Source: Brachypodius melanocephalos
Lineage: Eukaryota > Chordata > Aves > Passeriformes > Pycnonotidae
Assembly (NCBI GenBank): GCA_013398615.1
Contig: VZSR01003371.1
Coordinates: 6,337,632 to 6,401,631 of the forward strand
Length of the DNA: 64,000 nt
Direction of reading: 5' to 3'
Shown piece after piece: positions 48,892 to 61,255 of the stretch (its first letter is position 1; the number at the start of each line of letters is the position of its first letter). The notes beneath the pieces were generated by a model that saw only the letters and a program-made list of their open reading frames with translations, was not told the origin of the DNA and made no database searches. The position numbers were made by a program, and so were the translations under genes.

Positions 48892-48904
48892 AAAAAAAAA
48901 AAAA
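48892..48904 (+). repeat. A13 homopolymer
   Basis: Thirteen A residues in intergenic DNA, with no attached element recognised. Confidence 0.85.
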
Positions 48905-51900
48905 GCATGCTGGTTTCAATCCAGTTCTATTGGACTCTGCAATGTAAAAACCAGTTTTGGTAACTGGTGGGAACTGGCATAGCTCAGATTAAGAAGGGAT
49001 GGAATTCTCCCTCTTGCCCCAACTGCTGGATCTGCTGGATCAGGGCAGCAAACTTTAGTAAAGATGTAGTTCTGCTCCGAGGGCTGATCCCAGGGACTTG
49101 CTCCCTCCCAAAACTTGGTCTCAGCTGAGTCAAAACACCTTTTCTTTCTCTTACCTGAGCAGTAATCATGATGAAGCCTGTGGGATTAGCTCTGTAGGGA
49201 ACTAGTGTTGTACATGTTATAAGTAGGGGAAGGTGATGGAATGAATCCTGGGCTTAAACAGAAATCTTTGGCCCAGAAGACTTAAAACGAGTAAATGTAA
49301 TTTTCCAGGACCTAATTAGGCATGTTTTTATCTGATAGCCACAAAGTCACAGACAACCTGTATTTCTCAGTAGGGTTTTATCTTCTGTGAGCCATTTGTG
49401 TCTGAATTTGATTCAGACACAGGTTAGAAAGCCTTGGTATACAGCTGTTGCACAACTACCATCCAGCAGTGCTTGAGGGTGGAGGGCTTGGGAACCAGCA
49501 AAATTCCAGCAGGAATTTTATATTTCCTTCATCTAGAAGAAACCGACAGGGATGGAAAGTGGCTAATGCCAATCTATAATGCATTTTTTGAGAGAAATGA
49601 TGTGTGAAACCTGCAGCCCTTTGTGAAACAGTGATGTCCAGATGCTTGGATGAAGAGATAGAACTTGTTACATCTCCATTTGGGAAAGCATTTGGTGAGA
49701 TGAAATGTAAATTGTCCATGCAGTCATGCCATTTGGACATGGCAGGTTTTCATTTTCAATTTTTAGCTGCTCATGCTCTGAGACCATTCAGAATCTAAAC
49801 TTAAAAACATAATTCCTTGATAACCCAGTGCAATTAAAGTGACAGAAAAAACCAAAACCAAACAAAACAAAACACCAACATTCATGCAAATAGCAGCTCA
49901 GCCAAACTAAAAATAACCCTAATTGTGAAAGTCAGCCTAAAGTAGCATCAGGACCAGAGTCAGAAGAAACCTAGAAGGCTTTTCCCACAGCTGGACCCAG
50001 GGGACCCTGACAGGCAGAGGCCACTGCTCCCTGGAGGGCTCACCCTGCCTGCAGACAGCACTTTCTCCAGCCCTGCCTCCATCCCAGCTGGAACGGGCTG
50101 AAAAATAACTGGAAGTTTCTTGTCAGAGCAGACGCACAGCACAGCCAGTTCTTCATTGACAAATGAGAAAAAGAAAACAAAATATCACACTGTCATTTAA
50201 AAATAGCTTCAGCAGAAATACCACGGGCAGTGCTTTCACCGAGCAGAGATCAGCGACTGATTAGGGAGAGTTATCAGTGTACCTGGTGCCGGATTAAACC
50301 CGATCCCACTGCAAGGCGCTCTCACTCAGCTGGACACATTGCGGGGGTGTGATGAATGCCTGAGAAACTCTAGAAGTTTTCTGATAATGCAGGAGTTTGA
50401 AATAAGGGGTTTCTGCTCCTTGCCTGCAATGTGACTTTGGGAAAGCTCCATGTGGTCAGATGGTGCCAAGTGGCATTTTCGGGTTTCAGTGGGATGGGGC
50501 TATTCCCTGTTCATGCCAAATACAAGTTGACTTGGTCTGCTGCCAAAGTGGGGAGAGCTGTGCAAGGGTGATCTCCTCTGTAAATGATAGTGAAAGCATT
50601 TGTAAAGTTCAGCCCAGGTTTGTCGACTTCCCTAAGTGACATCTGTACCTTGTAGCCATGCTCTGAAGTGGTATAGTTTGAACACAGACTTGACCAGATG
50701 ATTTTTGGGAAGTCAATCCACTGAATGTTCTTGCAGGGTCATCAGTGTCATTTTTAAAGCACAGTGTGTGCAACATGCAACAGTTTTCCAATGGCAGAGC
50801 TCAAATTGCATGACCCAGGATTTAGGGCTATTGCAACTTTTAACATTCCTTCTGGTCTTCTGCCTCTTGATTCTGCTTATACAAAGAATTCAGGTGTTAA
50901 AATGAATGTATTTTTCTTGATCTGTTTATTGTAAAGTACTTAGGCATCATTTAATTTGCAACTGTTATTTGGGTCTATTTGCATTATTCCAATTATTTGA
51001 CCCTACAGGGGAATTAATATTCACTAGCTGAAGAAAACTGTGCAATGAACAAAACCACACCAGTTTGCTTAAGAGACTCTAGAATGTATTTCAAGACAAA
51101 AGAAGAAATTGATGGAAAGAGATCAAGAGCAAGTCCTGAGCTTTTTTGAGATGGTATAATTTGTTAGTTAACCCATCACTTGTCTAAAATTTCATATCGG
51201 AAGCTGTGGCTGAAATCCAGATGCTTGAAACACTGTCAGTACTGAAAAAAGAAAACAAGTATATTAGAAGAAGAGCAACTGGATGAGAAGCTTTGCTAGG
51301 TCAAGTGTCATTCTCATGACCCTAAGATTAAAGATCTTTCCTGTTTTTATGTATCCTGACTGTTTTCAACACATGACTGCAAAAGCAAAGCACAGCACAA
51401 TGGAAATATGTGCAAAACCATCAACACCACAGAAAGAGACAAATCAGGTAACATGGTGACCTACCCTAAAGCAGAGAACCCCCCTCCTGGGGCTGCCCTT
51501 GCAGCTGGCACCTATCCACAGCTGAATGTGTGCCCTGATGGTTGGATCCCATCATGTGCAGCATGCTCATGAGGGCAGAGTCCCTGTCTCCACACTCAGG
51601 ACTGAGGACATGGCATTGCTGCCTTGCCAAAGCCACTTCATGGAGTGGGCAACACCCCAAGAGCACAGCAGTGCCTGGAGTCAGCGTGGCACTTCCCTGC
51701 CCCTGAGGTACAGCTTCTCACAGTCATGTTGTGCAGCAAGCAGAGGGATGCAGAAGCCTCACTCTGGGTCTCCTTGCAGGAGCATCAGGTCATCTTGCAC
51801 CCATCCTTTCCCTTCCTTTTACCCCACTCCAGGATCTTGGCCATGCAGAGTTCCCACCATTCTTGCTCTTCCAGGCTATCTTCAAAATGCTGTCTTGGGT

Positions 51901-54900
51901 GATTCTCTAATCTCCCAGGGAGCTGCACTTCTGAGATTTCCCTTCCTGCACAATGCCCATTCCCTGGTGGAATCCACATGGGCCATTTCTGGGGTCAGTG
52001 CCAGATCCATCACACTGCTGGGATTCCTGCTCTCCCATCATGAGCCCAGGCCATCATTTGGGACTGGTTCTTTACTAAAGCAATGAGATACTGTTCTTCC
52101 AGCTGAGGGCTTTCACTCCCAGGTCAGTTACTTCTGCTCCAGGCAGCACCTGAAAGGAAAACCAGCTGCCCCAGCTCACCCAGTAAAACGAAGGTGGGAA
52201 AATGCAACTCCCCCAGCACAGCCTATAGCCATATCTACTCAGCCTGGACCAGTGACTCTGACAATTTTGCTGCTGAGATCCCCTGCAGGAAAGAGAATAC
52301 TGAATACACATTGTCAAAATGCCTTTTAGCATTAGCAGGATACTCTGCTCCAGGCAGAAGAGGATACATACAAAGCCTTAAGCTGTTCCAGGCTTCACAG
52401 AGCAGCAGACAGCAAAATACATGTGGCTGCATTGGGACACGTTGTTTTCAAAGCCTTGTGTGATAGCACCAAGTGGCATAAATCAGAATTACCTGTCACA
52501 AACTGTATGTCTCTGTGGCCATTTCTCCAGTCCCAGCTGAGCAGCAGCTCAGACTCTGAGACAGTGGTTATGCTGGAAAGAAGGCAAAGATGTAGCAATG
52601 CAGGAGATGGTAAAAAAAAAAAGCATTGATGCCTGAAAAAGATATTGAAATGCATACCTCTAGAAAGTAGTGCCGAGGATGTGTTAGGGCAGGAACATCA
52701 GGGGCTTTCCTGCTTCCTGAGAACCCAGAACTGGCTCCAAGCGCTGCTTCCTTTAGCATCAATTTCACATTTTGGCTTCTCTGTATGAAGCAGTGGAGGA
52801 CTCTGCCTCAACGTGTGCTTTCTGCAGCCCCAGGGTGTCCAGTGTTTCTCTAAAACACTGCAAAGTTAAAGCTCAGCCCATCCCCAGGGAACTTGTGGAG
52901 CAAGGCCAGCAGCACATCCTCCTGGAAGCAGCTAATGACTGAGCTGCTAAATACTTCACATTCCTCATGGACACCAATCCAGACTCGAAGATGCACTGGA
53001 AACCTGACACGGAGGTTACTCAGCATAAGACGTTTGCCTCAGGAAACTCTTCTGAATAGCAACAAGTCAAGTCAAAACCTCAGTCCAGACCTCACCTCCA
53101 TATCCAAGCCATATCCCGACCAGACTCAACAGCCTAAATGTGGGGAGTCACAACCTGGGGCCTCTGCCTGCTCTGGAGACCAATTCTTTGGCTCTGTATT
53201 CCTGGTGCTGAGCTATTGCCCACCTGTGGTATTTAAAGGCCTTTTTCCTAATTGCCTTCCACAGCTCCAGCTTCTGTTGGGGTGCCATCCTCCTCTCCAA
53301 AAGTCTCTCCTGCCTTGGTTTAAGTAACTCATTGCAAGACAGTCTAAGCACAGTTGTCTTGAAACAAAGGCAGGTGCTGGTTTTTATTCACCCTCCAGTT
53401 TGGATGAAGTCACCATGGTGTGTGAGCAGGTTGGCAGTGAAAAGCAGCCTGGTTTGGACTTAGCACTGCCAGACAAGTTCTGGGCATTGTGCTATGGTAA
53501 CTGAACAACATCCCATGGCTCTTAGAAGTATTTTCTGTACAGGAGGTCAAGATATTAAGAGCAGATTTTGTAGAGTTCAACACATGCCACTGAAAACAAA
53601 AGATGTTGCTGAAAAGTTATATCAAAAGTAATTTGTCCATGAACACAAAGTTTGGTGCTGGGATCAAGGTGCCAGGGCTCACAGCTGCTACCCCAGAACT
53701 GCTGCTCCAGCATTTGGGAGTCAGAGGCTGAGAGCAACTGTATTTTTAGAAAGAAGTCCTGTTCTTAGCTGGATTGAAGCATAGAAAAATCAGGACAACA
53801 ACTTCATAAATCCATTTCTTTCTACCTTCCTCACTCATCAACTTGTTCCCACACTTTTTGGCAGCCTCTAGCACCATTTTTCTTTTCCCCACAGATTTCT
53901 GTGTGGCTTCTGTGCAGAGGTAAGCCCATGTAAGAGAGGCTTAGACAGAAAGGAAAACAAACAGCCCAAGTCCATATTTTAAGTATTATTGAATACATTC
54001 TGGTATCACTTATTTCTTAAAACAAGAAATCATTTGTATATGTCAAAAACCTAAAGAAAACCCTGAAGTGCTGAATTTATCTTTTCTAAAAGTTATAAAA
54101 AGAAGGAACCATTTGCTATCTGCTTCTTACAACATTACACCCAGGTGGTCTTTCTACTTATCCCAGAGTTTGTCCTGAGGTGCTGCTGTGCTTTGCTCAT
54201 TACTGCTAATGCTGTTGTTCTGCAAGGTTACGAGGAGGCAACACAGAGCTTTTCAAATCCAGGTTTCAGGAAGAAGAGAGACATATCTCTCCAGTCTGTT
54301 GGGGGAAGAATGAAAAATAAATTACTTGGGTGATCTGCAGTTTCTGGCTATCAATTCCTTTGAGGACTTTGTATAGCTTCCAAGGCAAATACAAGATTAG
54401 CTGATGGAGTAATGGAGTAGTATGGGATAGAGATCACATGGGGGTTCTTGTAACACAGATGTTATTTATTTAGCCTATGCAGAGCAAACCTACTTACAGA
54501 TGTAATTTTGTATGTTCAACATGATGTCTATGTGCCCAGTAGCCCCCCAGTATAACTTAGAGAAGTCAGGGATCCTGTCTTTGTGAGCCCGCAGCTCCCA
54601 GGCAGGGACAGCTGCCCTTACACACACCGCTGCTCAAGCGAGTGCTCCGACGGAGAGTCACGGTGCAGCCACTTGGAAACGTGCAGAAGCGAGCAGGTAA
54701 AAAAGCAACCTGGCTGTGGGAAGGCAAGTGGAAAACAGGTCTCAGTCACCTGAAAACTTTCTGCTAATTCATCCAGCTGCAGGGGCTGCTCATCCCAGCT
54801 GCACCCGTCAGGGGTGGTGCTTGGAAGAAATGCTGCTTCTGTAAGAATGCCGCTATTTTGTAAAAGCATTTGCAGGACTTTCCAGTGCCAGATATCCAGA

Positions 54901-54903
54901 CGT

Positions 54904-54924
54904 GCTAATGCAAAATGCATTAGC
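54904..54924. repeat. Perfect 8-bp inverted repeat, 5-nt spacer
   Basis: GCTAATGC (54904-54911) and its exact reverse complement GCATTAGC (54917-54924) flank the spacer aaaat. The arms carry TAAT/ATTA homeodomain cores facing each other. Confidence 0.8.
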
Positions 54925-57900
54925 CCAAGCAGCAGGAGCTCCAGGGCTGCTGGCGCCATTGAGTTCCACTCATTTCATCTTTATTATAAATACTGCATTG
55001 TCGTCTCATTCTTTTCTCTCATCCTCTCTTTAGAAAAGAATTATAAGGCTCTAGTTGACTGGTCCCTTTGACTTAGTACAGTTGTTAAACCACAGGCAGT
55101 AAATACCTCTTTCAATTGTTTAAGGCGGATGTATCTATTTCATTGGAACAAGTGAATGAAATCTGTAAGATCTAAAGAATCCCCCCTTTCACGGCAGCTC
55201 TGCTTTTCTACCTCTGAGCTGAATGCAAAAGGAACTCTTCCTTAAACCTGCCGTGTGAAATCAGCCCACCTTCAGGCTTCTCACTCTCTGCTTAGTTTTT
55301 TGTGGTTCAAGAAGTATTGCAGCCTCCAAAGACTCACCGCCTACTTGTAAATAGCGATCTTTCACCAGGCAGATCTCAGCTGACAAATGTTAATTGTTAT
55401 GCAAACCATCCAGACGATGAGCTCTTCTCCCAGGACTGAAGGGCAGCCACCTCCCAGATGAAACGAGGCAGCTGTTTAAACAGTGCGGGGTGCGCTGCCC
55501 CGGCTGCCAGAGCAGCGGGAGAGCCGAGCGGTGCGAGCCGAGCTGGAGCTGTGCCATGCCACCATGGTTAACACCCCCGCTTTTGTGGAGAAAACCTCCA
55601 CGGCACAGCTTGAGAACTTTAACTGACCCCACGCCATCAGGAAGATGATGCTGTTTCGGTGGAAAACATATATAAAAATTGTTTCTTTGAGCTCATGCTG
55701 TGGGATGCTCCCCACTTCAACTGGGAAAAACAAATTCTAATTGTCAGGGCAGCAGAGGGATGGGAGAGTAATGCTTTTCCCAGACCAGAGGATTTGAAAG
55801 CGACCAGGGATGCTGAGAATGCCATGCAAACCTTGTTCTTACCAGGAGGCACGTCCTTGCCTGAGGGAGGTGCTGCTGTTGGGCCGTGGCTCCCACTGAG
55901 TCCCTTGGGAAGCTGGGAATCAGCTCCCGTTCTTGTGGAAGGTTCCACTGGTGCTGCTCACAACTCCACCATAGGCTGAAAGGAATTTTGAACGTGCTAT
56001 CAGCTAATTTTTCCTTCCAGTCCCATTTAGTGGCTGCTCCTTCCCTCCTGCGCTGCTCCAGTGCAGGGTCTTTGGGAGCACTATGAAGAGTAAGAGTCAT
56101 CCCAGAAAAACAGAGGGACTCACCACAGCTGCTGCTAAAAACTGCCCTGACAGGGCTGGTGGGCACTCGGTGAGCAGCAGGTCCTGCCCTTTGCCTGTGC
56201 AGCCCACAGAGAGCACGGCCTCAGTGAGGAGGAGGTGGTTCAGCAGTGGAAAACTGCTCCAGGAGTGAAAGGTGCCACTTGCTGTTCCCATGCCTTGGCT
56301 GGCTGCAGAGAAAATTTACATTTCAAACCCTGTATGAGACACGTGTAGAGACTACTAGTGTGTGTTGCCAAATTATCTGTTATCAGCCACATCATTGCAC
56401 TTCTGGGGTAAAACCCCCACTTTTCTGGTCACCAGATAACATGGAAAAAATGTTTATTCCCTGGCAGTTACTTAGAATAATTTTCAGGGGTTGCTGTGTT
56501 CCTGATGAATATGTGGAGAACTACTTCTGTGTGTGGCTGTGCTGGATTTCTGAGCACTGAACCAGGGCTCCATGCCACCCTGTACTCCTTGGGGTGGTTT
56601 CAGAGGTTTTGTTGTTTGTTTTAATTTTTAAGATAGCTTTGTACTGTTGCAGCAGGGAACTTCAGTTTGGGTTTTTTAATAAATAAAAAGCTTTATCTCA
56701 CCTGTATCTGCATAGTCTTCAGCTGTATAGGACTTCATGAGTTTGACCTAGAAAATTTTGAGAAAAAAATACATAGGAAGAACAGAAAAAGGACTAATAT
56801 TTTAAGATTCAGATAACAAGGAAGTTTGCAATGATTCTTACTTTCTTGAAATTTAATAGCAATATTTTCATTGATTTCAGTGGCAGCAGGATGGCAGTCT
56901 ACTTAAAAGGAAAGAAAACGGCATTTAACCAATCTCCTTCTCTAACTTCACATCTCCTTCCCTGTTTTTGCATCAGTTCCCAGTATCAGGCTGTGCAGAA
57001 CAGCCATGTGCTCTTTCCATGCTCCACTTTGTCCTTCAACAGCTCTCTCTGGCAAGTTATTTTACAAAATATGGGAAAATTCCTTGCCCAAAGGGCTGTA
57101 AAGCCATGGATTCAGTTGCCAGGGCAGGCCACCCATTCTTCTTAGCAAGGGCTCTTGGCTCAGCCCACGGTGTCCATAGTTGTTTTCAACTGAGACTGAG
57201 CTGATAAGGGGATTTCTTTTCAAGTGGAAAAGCATAAACTATATTTATATGCAGATAATTTCCTATTTGTTGGGTTTAGCTTAACAGGCTGAATTTCTGG
57301 CCTGTCTCTCCAGTGCTCTCCAACCACATGAAACATATTCACAATTGTCCGGGTGGGAGTTGTTTTGCCAGAAGCTGGAGAGATGCCACAGTGCAGCTGC
57401 TGTGGAAGGCAGAGGTGGAAGGACACAGCCAGTCCTCCTTACTCTGCTTTTTCTACAAGGAGCTAACACAGACCACAGCGCCTGCTTAGCATTTGCTACC
57501 ACGTTCATTACAGATACTTGTGCCACTGACCCATCATTTGTCCATTATCTGGGGAAAGTATATATATTTTGATCAAAAATTTTAAAAGAGAGATCTCTGA
57601 AATATAACTAATGCCTGCTGAGCTACCCTGAGGAATCAGTGATTTTGCAGGCAACCACTGCTCAGATAAAGAGCAGGAGAGATTGAATTACATGTGTAGT
57701 GGAGGAAGGATTTACTGAAAAAGCTAGTAGAAGATTCCCAAACTATTGATGCCCAGAGGAAGGGAATATCAAACCAGCAGTACTTCATGTTCATCTGGGA
57801 AACCTGCTCTATTCTCTGCAGGGATTTCCAGAGGATAAGACCCCAGTTCACAGCAAACTGATAATTATTAGTCTTCTCTGTATCCATTTACACTTGCAAA

Positions 57901-58750
57901 ACACCTCAGGATCCCTCCCTGCAGGAATTGTTCATGTTTCTTATATTACCTGGGGGGTTTATATTGCATTCAGTTCACTGACTGCCAGGGGAGTATGTTC
58001 TTGAGGTTTAAAGATTAAGCTTTTATTTAAATATATATTCCTCTAATGTTGTACATCTGGTTTTGTTTAAACTCATTTCAGAAATCCTTTTTTTTCTAGG
58101 TCTTTTACTGCTGGTCCGTCTAAACTCAGGCTGTGGATATAACCAGCAGCTCTAGTTGAGCCAATGTCCTTTCCAAGATCAGGATTCTTCCAGTTTCACC
58201 CTCTTGGGAACTCATGTGGGATGGATTGATGTACACGAAGTTTTTGCAGAGGAACGTCCTAAAGTCACCTTTGTTTTATACTCTGAAAGTCCAGGAAATA
58301 ATAAACACATCTCTGACAGACAATAAATACCTGAATGTCTTACCCCTTCTGGGAGCCCTTAGTGCTTCTTGAGTCCTTTGATGTTTGGGACAATGTCCTT
58401 CAAGAAACAGCACATAGCTCTGGCCCACCCATCTCTAGACAATCTTCTAGTTCTATAAAAAGGTTTTTTTCAGTTTTGGAGTGCTGTCTGTGCTTTTTGC
58501 AGTGGGATCTTGTCTCTTTACATCTTTCAGTTTTGGCATTTTCTATTCTTTTCTTTTGAAGTAGAAATGTTGTATGAAACCCCAACAGCTCTAAGGACAG
58601 TGTTGATGGTCCTTGATGCCTTGAGTTACAGCTGAGATAATTCCTCTGCTGTGAAATGGTCATTAATCAGCCCTGAAAGTTAAAGTTAATAGAAGTTGTC
58701 TTTGGAATTCAAATAGAATTTGTGCAGAAATAGGCAGGTCCCCCAGCCTT

Positions 58751-58823
58751 GTTGTGTGTATGTACATATAAACACACATGTATGTACTCACATATGTTTG
58801 CATTTATACACATATGCAAACAC
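58751..58823. repeat. Alternating purine-pyrimidine (TG/CA/TA) microsatellite
   Basis: Imperfect repeats of TGTATGTACATATA and ACACACATGTATGT types run over about 70 bp. Alternating purine-pyrimidine steps of this kind can adopt Z-DNA and often vary in length between individuals. Confidence 0.75.
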
Positions 58824-60641
58824 CAATGAAAAAAGTGTATATGCTGCATTCCAGCAAGGCAAGTAAGAATCAATATAGAAAGTAGTATCTGAAAAAATCA
58901 AGTTACTATTACAGAAGAGACCATTTTTCTAGTCCTGCCTACTAGAATTGCCTGACTCTATATAAGAATTTAAATGGTGTAAAATAGCAACATTGTTTTA
59001 GCTTTTGGTTTTCTGGGAACTTCTCTCTTCTAGAGTTTCTCAGCTTGAGAAAAGCATAAACTACACAGTGGATTCCTGTACCTTGTGCAGCCATGCAAAT
59101 TACATCTAGTTTTCTCATGCCAATTTTGAAATACGGTTCCCATCCTACTTAACCATGTCCTGGTGTGAGACAATACAGTATTGAGAAATACTTGAAGCTA
59201 CAATAGCAGCAATGCAGATCTTTCGTTTTATCATTAAGTGGCATGAATCCCTGAGGACTCAGGAGAACTCCATGGAAGCCTGATGTATGCAAAAAGAGGC
59301 TGGTTATGGTAAACAAGGTTAGAGATATGTGAATAGTCAACATTCACACAATGAGTAGACAAACGCCCAGTATGATGGGAATTTTGGTGAGGGAGCTTTC
59401 CTTCTTGCCTGTAATAGAGACAAAGGGATAATATCCATCACCATTTATGAGATCTCAGGTGGAGGAATGTGAAAATATCAATGCTCCATGCATTTGAGGC
59501 TGCAGATGGACCCTGACTGAGCTACAGCAGAAACTAAAGTCTTTAGCCCTTAGCGTATGAGATCAACTGAAAGTCAAGTGCATTAGGCCAGGTAGATGTT
59601 TCTTGTTGTTCCCTGCTCCTGATGAAAAGCTCCTTTGCAGAAAGGAATAAGCATGTCTTAACAGTGAGAACTGGCTGGCATGAGAGCTGAGGACAAGCCT
59701 GGATCCAGAGCTCTGCACAGGAAAAGCAGCAAAGGGAGATGGCATTCCACACAGCTCCTAGAAACAGGCACAGAAATCCTGGTAATAGGACCAAGCTGGC
59801 CACATTCAGGCAATCAGACCAAGCACAGGAGCAAAAACAAGTCTAGCCATAGCCTTTGACATGTCCTTTTTGAGGACAGCAGGCTGGAATCTTCTGCATT
59901 GACATCTGCAGTAAATATGTTTCTTTCTAAATGTCTGCAGTTCAAAAACAAAACCAGTCTACAAGACGTCAGTGTTCATGTTCCGTGAGAGGTATATCCG
60001 TCAGGTTGTCAATTTAAAGCATTCACTGAAGGTGAGCTGTGGATAAATTAATCTAATAGGAAAGCTCCATAGGTCAACAGCTTCCAGTCAGGGATGAGGG
60101 AATGTCACAGCACATTGCCTGTGATTGCACATGATGGTAATACTGTCGGTAGTCACCTGGAGGCAACATCCCTGGATATGTTAATGACACCTTTGCCTGC
60201 AGCCTGCATGGTGCTGTGGTTCAGCATGTTTGAGCTGAAGGTTTGTTTCTGTACTGACCACAGATCTTGTGCTGCAGAAATGCCCACATAGCATCCTGGC
60301 TCTCTGTGCCACCTTGTGAAGCATCTCCTCCTCATATACCACCAGAGTAATTGCCACACACCCAAGAGGAGATGAAAATGGGTCATTCTGTAGGCAGTAC
60401 TATATAGAACCAAGATTATAAGCAGAGAAGGTGCAGTCTAACACAGGACATTACCAAGATACAAACTGCTGAAGATCCTTACAGAGGTCACCAGGATTCG
60501 ACAGTAGTTGGCTAAACCTCCAGGGACTAGTGGGTCCTGCATGCTCTGCAGTCTGGTCCAAAAGCACCAGCCATGGAGTGTGAGCTGCTCCAAAGACCAC
60601 ACATCCTGAAGTGGTGGACTCTCAGCCTTCACAGTGAAGTC

Positions 60642-60664
60642 CCGCCCTCTGAAGCAGAGGGCGG
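60642..60664. repeat. GC-rich hairpin, 9-bp perfect stem
   Basis: CCGCCCTCT (60642-60650), loop gaagc, then AGAGGGCGG (60656-60664). The stem is strong, in otherwise average sequence, and contains a GGGCGG box in one arm. No poly-T or gene border is next to it. Confidence 0.8.
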
Positions 60665-61243
60665 CCCAAGATGACTGAAAATCAGTTTACTGGCCAAATA
60701 GCCAAATAAAAAGTAATGTAGATTTCCTGTCACTTCTGAAAAGCAGCAAAGGTGGAAAAAGGTCAGAAGCAGCAGGGTTTAGGTGCACTTGCTTGCAGAG
60801 TCACACTTGAAAGTAGAACCAGTTCTTTCAGCCCTGACCAAGATAAGAATACAATCCACATCAAACACAGCTGAATTTGGGGAAATAGTCATCTTTGGTC
60901 CACTGCATTCACATGACATAATCTGAAACTACAGGAAACACTAAAAGACACAATCACACACATGATGTGTGAGAAGCAAATTTTCATCAAACCTACCTCA
61001 GAACTTCAGGAGAAGAGATGAAAAAATCCAGATGCTCAGAGATACTCTGCTGGGCACATCCCTCAGATGATGTTTTGTTGCGTAATATAATGTTTAAAAC
61101 ATTCAATTGGCTGACGTTCCTCGACCAATCAGTTCATATCTGTTTTTTTTGTAAAAGTGCTTCATATTTATTCTCCCAGAGACTTTTTTAGTAATAGTAG
61201 ATATTTTCAGAGATGCAAAAGGAATTCTGGGTTAGTTTGGTTG

Positions 61244-61255
61244 TTTTTTTTTTTT
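61244..61255 (+). repeat. T12 homopolymer
   Basis: Twelve T residues in intergenic DNA. Confidence 0.85.

Noticed and set aside
51526..52086. Plus-strand 186-codon frame in the intergenic region
   Set aside because: No recognisable motif, with competing frames on both strands. There is no CpG island or poly(A) context to support a gene.
57220..57426. A minus-strand MFHV motif, considered as a trace of the ZFYVE28 FYVE-domain end
   Set aside because: Only four residues agree; the cysteine ligands of a FYVE finger are absent around it.
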